Source: Phymatolithon calcareum
Taxonomy: Eukaryota > Rhodophyta > Florideophyceae > Hapalidiales
Direction: 5' to 3'
DNA: 64,000 nt
Assembly (NCBI GenBank): GCA_977006965.1
Contig: OZ345360.1
Span: 310,001-374,000 of the forward strand
A program made the translations under genes and the position numbers. Positions 22,463-33,454 of the stretch are shown piece after piece. The notes beneath the pieces are model-generated. The model saw only the letters and a list, made by a program, of their open reading frames with translations. It did no database searches and was not told where the DNA came from. Within the stretch, counting starts at the first letter, position 1, and each line of letters starts with the position of its first letter.

Positions 22463-24289
22463 ATGACGGACCCCTATCAACCGGCGGCCCCTGTGTTCGG
22501 GCAGTTCGTTGGCGAGGACCCGTATGCCCCCCGGCCGGGGGAGGTCGGCGGAGATCCCTTTCTCGACGCGGAAAGTGACACGGTGTACGCCGAGGGTCGG
22601 TCCTTTCCCGGTCCTCGGGCGTTAGCGGACCTGAACATACTTGGAGATGAGGTCGCGCTTCATGTCGCACCGTGGTACCACCCGGACCTGCATCGGGACG
22701 AGCGTCTCTTGGCGCTCTACCTCGACCACCGTGGCGAGTTGCCCGGACTGCGAGGTTACCGTATCTCGACGACCCGTACCTGGGAATGGTCCGCTCGAGC
22801 GGCGGTTCACTACGCTGACGTGAACGTCGCCAACCACTTGTCAGCCGAGCGCGCCCATGCCCATTATGTCCGCATCCTTGCGGTGAGACGTACCCGCTTC
22901 GGGGGAGACATGGCCACTCGCTACCCCGAGTACGGGAGCCCCGCTGAGTACGGGATGGCGGTCTGGTTCTACCGCACAGCGGGTGAAGTGGCGTACGTCC
23001 GCCGTCTGGCCTCGCTCATGGATCATTGCCCCCGGTCCTGGGGATCGAGCCCGCCCGTGTCCGGGGACGCGCTACTGTTGGGCCCGCGGCTCCCGCGCGA
23101 ATTCCGATACCTCCCGTTTCGGCGGGCGAGTTCCCCGAGCGGGGACCATTTCGAACACTTGAGGTGGGCGAACCGGCGCATGAACTCGTGGGGGTTTCTC
23201 TTTGATTATCACAACAAAGAGGTGGACTTCCTCCTCCCCGCGGCACGCAAGGGCAGGTACGTCCCGGTCGACGGGTTCTTCCGCGAGAACATGGCGACCT
23301 GCCGTGGTTTCTACGGCCTGGCCATGCCGCCGGTGATGACCTATCGCGTGGATCGGCTGTTGGCGTCGCCGTCAAGCCCAGAGTGGGTCGTGTTCTGCAC
23401 GGAGCGGGTGGCGATGTATGTGGCCGTGTGGCTGCGGGACGTCTATGCCAACTTCCGCCTGTGGTGGGTGCCGCCGTGGATTTTGGCCCAGGCCCGATTT
23501 TTGGGCAGTAGCCTAATCCCAGTCCTGGGCTCCGCGCGCAACTTAACCGACTTGATGGATTTGTTAACCCATTTAGATGGGGTGGACTGGCGCACCGTTC
23601 CCGGCTCACAGCGTACGCGCGAACGCGACCATCCGTCCGGGTTCTGCCCTGGACGCGTGGGTCCCGGAGGAGATTACGTGTTATTCGACCCGTGGCGCCG
23701 AGAATGCCTCAGCGAGGACCAGCGCCAACGGCGTATGGACAACCGCCCCCTTGCTCCCGCGGGCCATCCCGTGGGCGGGGATTGGGAGACTCTTTTCGAG
23801 GATCCGACGGGCCTTCCCCCGGAGGCCGCCGGGCCCGTGGGGGTTTCAGACTGTTCACCGCCGCGGGCCCCGATGCCGTCCCCGCCCGGGGACGACCCTG
23901 AGAGAGCGGCCGAACACGTGGTCCCGCTCCGGCGGGAGGCGTCGAAAAGCCCCGTGGGGCGGATGGAGAGGCGTAGTACGCCAGTCCGGCCCGTTGCGGC
24001 CCCGCCGCGCCCGGTTTCGTCAGGGCAATCGCACTGTGGAGGAGTTAAGCGGCCTCTCGCTCCCACGCCTGGGGATGCTGACGTGGCCGGTTCGGAGAGA
24101 CGGGGACTGGGGGACGATCCCGCAACTCGGGTCACAGCTGGCGCGACGCGCGCTGCAAAGGCGGCGCCGGAAGGTGCGGCAGTGGCCGATCCGCTGGGGC
24201 GGGCGACGAAGCGTCGCCGGCGCCGCCGCGTTAACGCTGTTGTAGTGGGCCGCTTCGTGCGACCGGTGGGGACGCAGACGCCCCGGTAG
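22463..24289 (+). CDS. Candidate antisense ORF of the chromovirus
   Basis: A 609-aa uninterrupted frame on the strand opposite to gag-pol, lying between the chromodomain and the 3' LTR. The chosen ATG (22463) sits in a strong context (ACCGCCATGA); the frame stays open upstream to a Met at 22361. The first ~370 residues are globular, rich in Trp, Tyr and Arg (VWLRDVYANFRLWWVPPW). The rest is Pro/Arg/Gly-rich and disordered, ending with a nuclear-localisation-like cluster (ATKRRRRRRVN). I recognise no domain. Antisense or extra ORFs next to the 3' LTR are known in several plant Ty3 lineages (established knowledge), but I cannot say this one is homologous. The main caution is that GC-rich DNA produces long chance frames. 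In its favour, the region has no competing long sense frame. Confidence 0.55.
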   Translation: MTDPYQPAAPVFGQFVGEDPYAPRPGEVGGDPFLDAESDTVYAEGRSFPGPRALADLNILGDEVALHVAPWYHPDLHRDERLLALYLDHRGELPGLRGYRISTTRTWEWSARAAVHYADVNVANHLSAERAHAHYVRILAVRRTRFGGDMATRYPEYGSPAEYGMAVWFYRTAGEVAYVRRLASLMDHCPRSWGSSPPVSGDALLLGPRLPREFRYLPFRRASSPSGDHFEHLRWANRRMNSWGFLFDYHNKEVDFLLPAARKGRYVPVDGFFRENMATCRGFYGLAMPPVMTYRVDRLLASPSSPEWVVFCTERVAMYVAVWLRDVYANFRLWWVPPWILAQARFLGSSLIPVLGSARNLTDLMDLLTHLDGVDWRTVPGSQRTRERDHPSGFCPGRVGPGGDYVLFDPWRRECLSEDQRQRRMDNRPLAPAGHPVGGDWETLFEDPTGLPPEAAGPVGVSDCSPPRAPMPSPPGDDPERAAEHVVPLRREASKSPVGRMERRSTPVRPVAAPPRPVSSGQSHCGGVKRPLAPTPGDADVAGSERRGLGDDPATRVTAGATRAAKAAPEGAAVADPLGRATKRRRRRRVNAVVVGRFVRPVGTQTPR

Positions 24290-24945
24290 TGGGTTCCCGA
24301 TGACGAGGGTGCTGCCCGACGTCGAGCCCGGTTTCGCGCTACGCGCGGTCGGCCGGGACTCGGTTCCGTGTCGGAGGGCGGGAGCTCGACCGAGGACTAG
24401 AAGGGTTGGCCCGAGCCATGGACTACCCCTTTTTGCAGTGGACAGCCCGGTAGCCGGGAGTAGTGTAGTGCTCGTGTGGGGAGTGGCGGCCTGTGACTAA
24501 AGAATCTCTTCTGGTGGCGTTTCCCAGTGGGGCCTCAAGGTGCAGGACTCATGTGTGGCTCCGTGACCGCTCCCGAGTTCGGGGGAGGTGACCCCGGAGA
24601 GAAGACGCCCGGAAGGGGAACTGGAGAGAAGACTCCCCTGGTGCCGACCGGTTGTTTCCATGTGTCCGAGGTGGCTGACAGTAGGAAGGACTCCCAGGAG
24701 ATGTGACAGAGGGCCGCCCCATATTCGTCTCCCAGGTCTGGGGACGGCCCCGGGCGAACTGCGAAAATGTTGTCTGCCCGTGGGGAAAATTGGGGTTTTG
24801 TGTGGCGGCGTAATTAGCGTGGGGATAGGACTCAGCCCGGCATGGGTGCGAAAAGTGAACGTTCCCCCGGCCGTCGGGTTGGCGGGACAGCGTGTGCAGA
24901 GAGATCGGCCCACGTTGAGAGTGAGTTGCAGACTATATTCTCCCT
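24290..24945. other. Non-coding internal region of the chromovirus
   Basis: About 650 bases between the stop of the antisense ORF and the stop of the chromodomain frame. Short frames on both strands overlap each other and none is convincing. Confidence 0.5.
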
Positions 24946-27900
24946 TTACCCTTCGAGGGCGTTATCCAGGTCGTTAGGTAATGCGAAGTTTCTCCGTTTG
25001 CACAACCCCACGATGAAGTGGCGATGGATGCGCGCAGTGGGCTCCCAAGTCGACTGGGATGCCGGGTACCCATACCATTGGACTAGGTACTCCCATTTCG
25101 ATGGGCCGTCCCCGTGCAAGGGCCGGCGGTCCATGAGATGTTCGACTACAAATTCGTCCGGCAGCGGGCCCTGGCCTTCCCCCGGAGGGGTGTACCTCTG
25201 GTGTGTGACGTGGCGTCGCGACGCGAGCCGAGCTGGTGTCTCCCCCTCCTCAGGGGCCCGCGGAACACCGGGGGGTGGCTCGCCCTCCTCCAGGGGGGGT
25301 TGGGGGGGGCGGGGACGACCCGGGAACGGGAGAGCCGCTCAGTTTCCGTGCCGCGGTAGATAGTAACCGTCGTGTCATCGATCGCCTTGACACGGAAGGG
25401 CCCATCGGCGACGGGGGCCAACTTGTGTTCTGGCCCCTCTGCCGGCGAAGCATAATCTCGGCGGACAAACACATGGCCGCCCACTCGAGGGTGATGAACC
25501 GCCTTCCGAATGCGCGCATCAAACGCCCGTTTGTAGCGGGTTTGCGCTGCGGAAAGCGATCGCGTAGCGGATGCGATCAGGCGGGAGAGGTCCGCGGTCC
25601 ACTTCTCCCGTGCGGCGCGTGGTGCGACGTGCGGTACTGCTTCCCTTTGGAGGGAGAGCGAAGGGGGAGTACGCGAGAGGACTAGATCGAATGGGGCAAG
25701 TCCCGTGGAGGAGTGGGCCTGCGTGTTATATGCGAATGTGATGCAGTCGGAATACAGATCCCAGTCCGTGGGGTGATCGGCGACGTATGCCCGGAGCGCC
25801 GCCAGTATGGTTCTGTTGATGCGCTCCGTCTGCCCATTGGTTTGGGGGTGGTACGTGGTAGTGAAGACGTTCTTGATGCCCAGAATCCTGGAGACGTTGA
25901 GGAAGAACTTCGATTGGAATTGTTTCCCGTTGTCGGCGAGTACCGTCCGGGGCGGGCCGTACGTAAAGACCCAGTGGTTGACGAAAGCCCTGGCCACTTC
26001 TCATGCGGAAATACCCCTGAGGGGAATTGTGCGGACCAGCTTCGAAAAGCGGTCGACAATTACCAGCAAGTACCGGTTCCCCCGCGGGGTTCGTATGAGT
26101 TCCCCAAGGAGGTCGATGGCTATATCCTCTAGGGGGGCGATGGCGGGAAACAGAGTCAAGGGCGTGATATTCCGGCGCAAGTGCACCCGTTCCCGGGCAC
26201 AGGGAGAACAGTTGCGGACCGTGCCGTAGCACGCGGGAGCCATGGCCGGCCAGTAAAAATCTCGGCGCAGGGATAAGTACATCTTCCGACCTCCGACGTG
26301 TCCCGCTACCGGGATATGGTGGTAGAGGTGCAGCAGCCGTGGCTGAAGTGATGCTGGGACCACGCCTTGCGGTCTACCGCTCAGGTAGCGCTGTAAAAGC
26401 CCGGTTTCGGGATCCTCGCTGAAGGCGGATGGCTCCCCCGAGTCGACGTTCGCCCGGACTGTTGCGCAGAAGGGGTCCCCTAACTGGCCGCAAGCAGCTC
26501 TGCGAGGGAGATTGGTTCCCGAGGTGCTTCTGGGAAGGCCTTGGAGGCAGCTATTGCGTCGTCGAATTGTGAGGATTCCTCCTCCAGGAATTCTGGGTCC
26601 GCTGGGAGAGGGTGCGTACTTTCGTCGACTCCCCGTCCGCCCTTCGGGACAGGATTTTCGCGTTGACCCGCCAGCCGGGGTGATCGTTTTGGTTGTCTTG
26701 ACTGAGGGAGCGTATATCCGACCGCGAAACACGGTAAGTCGAGGTCGTCGTCTTGGACCGTGTGCCCTGACGAGGGGAGCCGCGACACGGCGTCCGCCTG
26801 GGTGTTGATGTTACCCTTCTTGTAGCGTACGTCGAAAGTAAATTCCGCTAGGCGGAGGCGCCACCGCATAAGGCGGCCGGACGGATCGACAATCTCCATT
26901 AGCCATCGGAGAGCCGCATGGTCCGTATAGACGGTGAAATACTCACCGAATAGGTACAGCCGGCACGTGGTGACCCCATACACGAGGGCTAGGCACTCCT
27001 TCTCGGTGGCGGAGTAGCCCCGTTCGGCTTTCGCCACGGTGCGGGACCAGAAGCCGAGGGGGCGGCGATCCCCGTCTTCGTGGGTCTGAAACAGGGCGCA
27101 ACCAATCTGGGCGTTGCAGGCGTCCGTGTCCAGTGAGTATGGTAACCCGGCGCGCGGGAGGGTGAGGATCGGTGGGTTAGTGACGGCCTCGATCAGCGCG
27201 CGGTAGGCTTGATTCTGCTCCGAGGTCAATGGTGGGAGGGCCTTGGGGACCTCCCCCTTTAGTAGGAAGTACAGGGGGCTCGCTATTTGCGTATATCCCG
27301 GAATAAATCGGCGGTAGACGTTGCATAATCCGAGGAAGGAGCGGAGCTCGCCCGGTGTCCGTGGGTGTCGGAGCCCTTTCAGAGATTTAATTGCCGCCGT
27401 TTCGACCTCCAGCGTGCCGGGCTTGATCACATGGCCCAGGTACTTCACCGCGGCACTTCCGTAGCTTCAGCGTCACTCCCGCATCACGGAGGGCGGATAA
27501 TACCTCGTCTACGTGCCCCAGGTGCTCAGCCCACGTCTGGGAAAATATGATCACGTCGTCCAGGTATACCAAGCATGTTTTCCACTTGACCGACGCGAGG
27601 ACAATGTCTAGGGCTCGTTGGAAAGTGGCGGGAGCGTTTGTAAGCCCGAATGGCATGCGGATGTGTTCGTAGAGTCCCGAATGGCAGGCGAAGGCTGTTT
27701 GTCGACGTCTTCGTCGGCTACGGGTACTTGCCAGTAGCCGCAGTTCGCGTCCAAAGTTGTGAGAATACGAGCGTCCCCCAGGGAGTCGATACATTCGTCC
27801 ATTCGCGGAATCGGGTACGGGTCCCTTTTCGTCAGGGAATTTAGGCGCCTGTAGTCGATACAAAAACGCATTGTCCCATCCGATTTAGGGGCGAGAACCA

Positions 27901-29362
27901 CGGGTGAGGCCCATTCCGATTTCGACGGGCGGATTACTCCGGCCGCAAGCATCCGTCGCGCTTCTGCCTCTTCTACCTCACGCGCCTTCGGGCCGGCCCT
28001 ATACGGGGGTAGGCGTACCGGCCGCGCGCCGGGTTGCAGCTCGATCCGGTGCGTTGTGACGCCTATTTCGCCCAGAGTACCGTCCCACATTCGGGAGTTC
28101 TTGCGTAACATCGCTCGTACCTTTTCACGGAACTCGCTCGGGATATGGTCGAAATCGAGGTCCTCCACCGAGGAGACTTCAGGCTGTGATCCCTGCTCCC
28201 CCCGGTCGGGTCGTAAATCGGTGAACTTTCGCAGGTCGGCTGCGCAAACCGCGTTCGCCGGCGGCAGGCCGGTCGCGTTCCAGTCAGGGATTAGGGGCTC
28301 CCCGGCCGCCCAGTCGTCGATGGTCTCCATTCCCAGAACGTCTAGCACCGTCAGAGACGTGGGGGCCACCTTGGTGGGATGTGGGACCAAGTGGGCGATT
28401 ACCATCCCCTTGGGCAGGGTCCGGGGCAGTTTGCCCATGTTGGCCACGAGGATGTGGAAGGGACGCCCCTCTGTGACCTGAACGATCCCGTTCGCGGCGA
28501 CAATCCCGGACTGAAGGTACCGCTGGTGGTGGGGCTCGACAAGAAGGAGGTCGGATTTCAGGGACTTGACCATGACCCAGGACTGGGTGAACGGCGGTAG
28601 CGTGGTCTGCTGGGCAACCCGGACCTTGTTCGATATCAAGGCTTTGGGCTTCGCTGGGGGCTCCGGTGCAGCATCCTTCCCCTTCTTGGGGGTATCGGTC
28701 CATCGCCGACGAATCGGAGCGGAGGATCCATCTCGAAAATATATTCGGCGGTCCTCGACGTGGATATTGCGCACGAAACGATCGATGAATGACGCCCCGA
28801 GGAGGAAGGGGACCGGTAGTCCGTCGCATATGAGGAAGTCGGCCTTCACCAGCATGCCGCCCAGGCGGACGAACAGCGCGATTACGCCCAACGTGCGCAT
28901 AGGATTACGGTTGGCATCACGGACGCACGGGGTTGGGCCCGCGCGTAGGTGGGACTGCCAGCCCCTGGGGAGGGCTGACGTACGGACACAGTTGGGTCCG
29001 GCGCCCGTGTCAAAAACTGCCGTCGCGCCCAGAAGTAGGGAAGGGGTTAGAGCGAAGTCGGCATGCACCTTGTAGTTGTGCGATGTTAGGACGCAAACCT
29101 CCCCGACAAACGGGCTGTCGGCCCCGTCCAGCGAACCGGAAGGGAGATCTCTCAGGGAAGACAGGTGGATACCGGGCGGAAATGGTTCTGCTACGGCAGC
29201 GGCTGCGATCCCCTGAGGGCTCGAGAGGCCCACGGCCGCCGCAGGGATCCGATGGGTATCCCCGGTCGCGGGGATCCATGACGAGGGAACGTCACAATCC
29301 GGAGGCTGGGGCGAGTGTGTGGGGGAGCGACTAGCCACCGCCGCCCCCCCTACTCTTTTCCC
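24946..29362 (-). pseudogene. pol: Chromovirus pol: PR-RT-RNaseH-IN-chromodomain
   Basis: Protease: FDTGAGPN at ~29014-28991. Reverse transcriptase: RFCIDYRRLN and TLDANCGYW (~27860-27730), then YLDDVIIFS (~27570-27540). RNase H: SLDTDACNAQIG (~27140) and YTDHAALRW. Integrase: an H-x5-H ... C-x2-C zinc finger (HHIPVAGH ... NCSPC, ~26310-26190), the D at DLLGE/VDRFSK, and TYHPQTNGQTER (~25860). The C-terminus is a chromodomain (EYLVQWYGYPASQSTWEP, ~25092-25039), which in chromoviruses targets integration to modified histones. Frame changes occur near 27700, 27450, 26490 and 25140. An in-frame TGA lies just upstream of 25997. All are consistent with 1-base or few-base lesions in one ancestral frame. 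Expression from gag is predicted by -1 frameshifting at 29356-29362. Confidence 0.93.
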
Positions 29363-31411
29363 GCGGGGCGGCGCTGCAAGAAGACGGGGGCCGGGATGGG
29401 TGCTGGAGGGAGCACTCCAACCGGAGGAAGCGGGCATGGGATTGCTCCTGGAATGGGACCCGTCTCTGGGGTGAGCCAGCCTTTAAGCTCGTAGTAAACG
29501 AGGTGAGGGATCCTGGCCTTCTGCGCCAGAGGGAGGTTTTCAAAATTTGCGATCACCCTGGCTGCCTGGGTGGTCAGGTCCTCCGTGCAGTTCGGGGCGG
29601 TATGACCCGGGCTGTAGCAGCGGTAGCAGATCAGGGCTGCCCCACGGGATACCCCTCCGCGTGGGGCGCCGCGTAGGGGAATATTTACCCATCCGGGCCC
29701 TCGAGGTGGCTGGCGGCCTCGTGGTAGAGGTGTAACGACTCTGTGGTTCCCGGAAACCGCTAAAATAGACATATCGGAGGAGCCCACCCCCGAAATGGGG
29801 GACGGGGGAATGGCTGGGGAGGACGCGCCATCATCCCAGCACTGAAGAGCGTCCCAATCTTCGGCCTCGTCCAGCCAGTGTACCTGCCCGCTCGTGCGGG
29901 AGCTGCGTTCTCTGTTCGAGAGGATATCCGGAGCCCTCTTCCCTTGCCGGGCGCGTGCGATCTTACCTTCCGCTTTCGCGAATTCCAACACGTCCAAGAG
30001 GTCCGCGCGCGCGTTGCTTCCCCTATAGCGGTGGACCGCGGCACGTGTGCGCTCATCCAGGCCCTCTATGAAACGGGTAATAAAATCCCGAGAGCGGAAG
30101 GTAGTTTCCACAGCGCGCGTGGGCGAGCGCCAGGCGTGCCGAGTATTCCGCCTCCTGTTCACCGGGCTTTTGTACGGTGGCCTGAAAATCCGCCACAGCC
30201 CGTTGAATGTGTTCGTCCGTCGCGTAGGCCCGTAACAGGTAGTTGACTGCTGTAGGCCAGGAAGTGACTCCGTGAATCCCGGCTTGGGTGCTCCGGGCCG
30301 CCTTGAATAGGTGAAGAGCAGATCCCTTGAGGAAGTTCGGAAGGCAAATGAAGGCCTCATCCTCCGACAGATTCAGCTGCTCGGCCTGTCCCACGAACTG
30401 GGAGAGAAAATCGAGGATTAGCATCGGGTCGCCCCCGTCGAACTCCAGGGTGCCAAGGCCCATCTGGAGGTAGCGGAGGTTCTTTCGTACCGAGTAAAGC
30501 TCATTCCTCAGGCTCCCGCCGCGGCAGTTGCGAAGTCGATAGTAACGGTAGGAAACCAGACGTCGGAATTCTGAATTTGTAGGCTGGACCGTGCGTGTTC
30601 CTCGGACCGGCGGTCCTTTCTGGCGTACGAAAACCCCGCCCCTTTGGTCCGTCCGGCGCGGAGAGTAGGAGCGGTCGGACGCGTACGAGTCGTCGGAGCG
30701 GCTGCCTTCGCTGGGGGACCGTGACCGTCTGCGGCGGCGGCCCCTACTGCGGGAACGCGGACGTCTGTCCGAGTCGCTTCCCGAGGACGGGTCTGAAGGG
30801 GAGTCTTCAGGATCGGAAGTAGGACGGCGGCTCCGGTGCTTCCGGCTGGCGCGGCGCTCCCGGCCCCTAAGGAACCGGACGGGACTGTCCCGCTCCCGGG
30901 TCCGTCGTCGTGGACGGCGGTTGGACTTGTCCTGAGAGGCGGTGGGGGCCGCCAGGCGTTCCAGAACTCCTCGCAGTGCGGAGAGATCTTCTTCCCCTTT
31001 GGGGGCTGACGGTGAAGCGACATTCACGGGGAGAACAGCCGGTGGTGGTTGCCTCGACTTGTCCATTTCCGCTTCCGTTTTGTGGAATTTGTGCGCCGCG
31101 TCCAAGCGAAGGGCTTCGATCTGCTCGCACAGGGCCCGTAGATCGTCCCGGACGCTGTCGGGGATCGGCGGCTCGTTGATACGAAGGGCTTGATACTCGG
31201 ACCTGCAGACGCCGGGGATGTCGTTAAGGTGGGCGATGGTGCTCACCGAACGGCGAGGGCGTGCTGGCCCGCTACCAATTGCTCCCGTTGACCGGGACTC
31301 GGAAATATCACCCTGGAAGCGGTTGCGTCGAGTCGAACGGCGTGGTCCCGCGGATTCGCGATCCTCATCCCCCGTTGGGGGTATCGAGTCTCGGCCCTCT
31401 CGGTTGGACAT
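29350..31411 (-). pseudogene. gag: Chromovirus gag with RS-rich segment and zinc knuckle
   Basis: Start at the ATG at 31411 (MSNREGRDSIPPTGD), 264 bases inside the 5' LTR. An Arg/Ser-rich basic stretch follows (30922-30653), with blocks such as RRPRSRSRGRRRRRSRS. Next is a capsid-like domain (FDGGDPMLILDFLSQFV ... SALHLFKAARS). One frame change occurs near 30120, where the frame leaves ARLALAHAR and continues in the next frame with ETTFRSRDFITRFIEGL. The nucleocapsid zinc knuckle is CYRCYSPGHTAPNC (C-x2-C-x4-H-x4-C), near 29630-29589. The frame ends at TAG 29350-29352, overlapping pol. An RS domain of this size is unusual in a gag protein. Confidence 0.9.
29356..29362 (-). promoter_or_regulatory. 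Predicted -1 ribosomal frameshift site
   Basis: On the minus strand the heptamer GGGAAAA fits X-XXY-YYZ in the gag frame (..G GGA AAA) and lies just before the gag TAG. Slipping back one base enters the pol frame (GKRVGGAAV). A 5-base spacer is followed by a G-run (29350-29344) that can pair with a C-run (29325-29321), giving a downstream stem. Confidence 0.7.
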
Positions 31412-31675
31412 GTCGACGTCGGTTGAGAGTACGGTTGTAAGTAATCTGGATCGCGGCGGAAAGCGATCTTGGAGAAGAGGGGAATGAGAGAGGATAAAAA
31501 GAACGGTCTGGAGAGGGCCCCGGTTCGCGGGATGAGTCGAAAAGTCCCGGATTGCGGCTGGGTGATTTCGGAGTGATTGCCTTGCAGGTCTCGTGCGGAA
31601 TGCGAGATCTCCAGGTGAGTAGGATGGAGAAGTGATCCCCGGAGCAAAGCTTGCGTTTCTAGGTCGGGAGACCAA

Positions 31676-32330
31676 TGTAGCGCAACGAAGAGCAGGGCCC
31701 GAGGAAGGGGTATCGAACAAACCCCAAACACAGGGATGGTAGCGTGGCAGAGCAGAGAATAGTGGTAAGGAGTTGGGGGCCCGCTCTGGCGCGGAAGTGC
31801 CAAGGATGCAAGCTTCCCAGTGCGGGGGCAGTCAGCCCCACTGGTCGGGGATCACTTGGTCGAGACCCCGAGATGGGAACGACGAGATGAGAGGGGTGAC
31901 TCGAGGTGAGGAGCGAGGAGAGGTGAAGTATACGAGCCCGATCCGGGGAGGCGCACGCTTAAGGAAGCGTAGGCGCAAACCCGGGGACACGGGACCAGAG
32001 TCGATGAACCTGCAAGGGATATCCCAATGTGGGGAAAGTCCAAGGCAAGATGACTACGGTCCAACTTCGTTCTTCCTTTTCCTAAAAGCGCCGCCCCGTC
32101 CAGGATGTATTCCCCTCGAGCGGCACTGTAATGCCGAAAAATAAGGTACGATCACTAACACTATCATACTGCAAACCCAAATTATACGCGCAATACTACC
32201 CTATCAATATGGGCTAACCCCAAATTGGAAAAGGGTATGATACCCCCACAGGGACCGCTTCCAGGAGCAAACAAGAGCCCGGCCAATCAGATTGTGCCCA
32301 GAAATCCCGTCCCAGGTGCCATGCACCACA
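31676..32330 (-). repeat. 5' LTR of the chromovirus
   Basis: 655 bp, the same length as its partner at 21493-22147 with about nine substitutions. Its outer edge supplies the last 38 codons and the stop of the truncated host frame. Confidence 0.95.
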
Positions 32331-32335
32331 TTCGT
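32331..32335. repeat. Ty3 target-site duplication, right copy
   Basis: TTCGT directly outside the LTR end at 32330, matching 21488-21492. Confidence 0.93.
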
Positions 32336-33348
32336 CGACGGAAGCTTTCATTTCTAGAAAGACCACTTTGGTTGGATTACATTTCCAACTCAAGTTCGTT
32401 TCCATCTCAAAGTGTGTCTCCACCTCAAAAGGGAGGTGAATTCGCGTTGTGGAGTGTATGTCCATGTTCATGTTCTCCCGCAAAGCCATCAGAGAATCCT
32501 CAAATCCAACATAGCTAGGATGAAATTTTTGAAAATCCCCTGATCCATGTCCAATGGGCTTCGGTAGCCAAAGCTTGTGCAGCAGCTCCACCTGAACCAT
32601 AGGCTGCGGCCATTTAACTTTCAGCTCCAAGAACATACCACCATCGACGACCCTGTACGTAAAGCAGCCGGATACAACACCAGATGGTAGTACTATTGCA
32701 GCACTGATTCGCTTTGTTTTCGTCCCCGGTTCGGCCCATTGAGAGAGCAAATATACTGGCTTGAATTCCAGATCGCCCAATGCGATCTCAGCCCCAGGTC
32801 TGTGGAGAGATTGATCATCCGGCGGATTCCGCCGTTTACTTTCCGGCGACTGGGCATTCACCCGGGTGCATTTTGTGTCCAAATCCTGTCCTGCGCCAAT
32901 CACTTCCACAAGCTCAGCCAAGCCGAGACCGGCACCACTTCCAGACTTTGGGATTCCCCGTCCTTTCGCCGCCGCAACCGCCGCTGTCAAACATTTGAGT
33001 TAGAAAAGTGTGGGGATAGCTTATGATGGTACATCAGAGGATAAACGAACCTTCACCGAACTTCTTCTTCTGCATGTTATTAAAGCAGACGCGAAAGTTG
33101 ACAAGGTCGTGGTTTGCGTTAAAAATGTCGTACTCCTCAAAAGTTTGTCCGGCGTCCGAGCTTGATCCAAGAACTCCGTCGTCAAATAGCTTGTTGAGGC
33201 GGCGTATGGCAGGATAGGATTGAGAGAGTTTCTGCGTTTTGGCCTTGGGAAACATTCTTTTCAGCGGCTTAGAGAAGGACACACTTCACTGATCGAAATG
33301 GTTGCTTTGCTGTGTGCCAATGTCTGACGTGACCATTCTGCGTCCCCT

Positions 33349-33354
33349 CTTATA
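33349..33354 (-). promoter_or_regulatory. TATA box of the interrupted host gene
   Basis: TATAAG on the minus strand, about 95-99 bases upstream of the ATG at 33255. Confidence 0.5.
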
Positions 33355-33410
33355 CGCTCGCACATGAGTATGAGAGATGGTCGCGAAATTGTGGACTGGA
33401 ATTAGTTGGC

Positions 33411-33454
33411 GCTGTTTGGCGCCAAAACAATATATTGTTTTGCCGCCAAACAGC
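33411..33454. repeat. Palindrome, 22-bp arms, no spacer
   Basis: Arms 33411-33432 and 33433-33454 abut directly and differ at one position. The centre is ACAATATATTGT. Confidence 0.85.

Larger units (their letters stand above)
21493..32330 (-). mobile_element. Ty3/gypsy chromovirus, 10,838 bp
   Basis: A complete insertion with two 655-bp LTRs flanked by TTCGT. The coding strand is minus. Order along that strand: 5' LTR, a leader with TGG one base inside the LTR (minus strand 31674-31672, primer-binding position), gag, protease, reverse transcriptase, RNase H, integrase, chromodomain, a ~2.8-kb region carrying an antisense ORF, a purine tract (GGCGGAGGGTGG, 22159-22148), and the 3' LTR. The LTRs differ at about nine of 655 positions by hand count (~1.4%), so the insertion is moderately young. 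gag-pol carries several 1-base indels and one in-frame stop and is not functional as sequenced. The element is markedly GC-rich compared with its flanks. Confidence 0.95.
21446..33255 (-). pseudogene. Two-exon host gene split by a Ty3 element
   Basis: Exon 1 is 33255-33051 and a 67-base intron follows (33050-32984). The intron has a GT donor (G|GTTCGT) and an AG acceptor (TTTGACAG). Exon 2 starts at 32983 and runs to the retrotransposon edge at 32331. The last 12 codons and the stop lie on the far side of the element at 21446-21487. Removing the element and one copy of the 5-bp duplication gives exactly 900 bases, 299 codons plus stop, in one frame. The product is soluble and has no recognised domain. 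It has a basic start (MFPKAKTQK), a Gly/Ala linker and a beta-rich core (GGMFLELKVKWPQP). As it stands the frame reads 38 codons into the LTR and stops at 32214, replacing the native C-terminus. A TATA element lies at 33349-33354, about 95 bases upstream of the ATG. An in-frame stop just upstream of a GTG at 33282 argues against a longer first exon. Confidence 0.8.

Noticed and set aside
23016-24135. Minus-strand frames of 197 and 153 aa opposite the antisense ORF
   Set aside because: Pro/Arg/Thr-rich frames typical of GC-rich shadow strands; no motif, and they do not join to pol.
24497-24977. Overlapping 129-aa and 138-aa frames on both strands inside the chromovirus
   Set aside because: Each covers the other and neither has protein-like composition or a start context.
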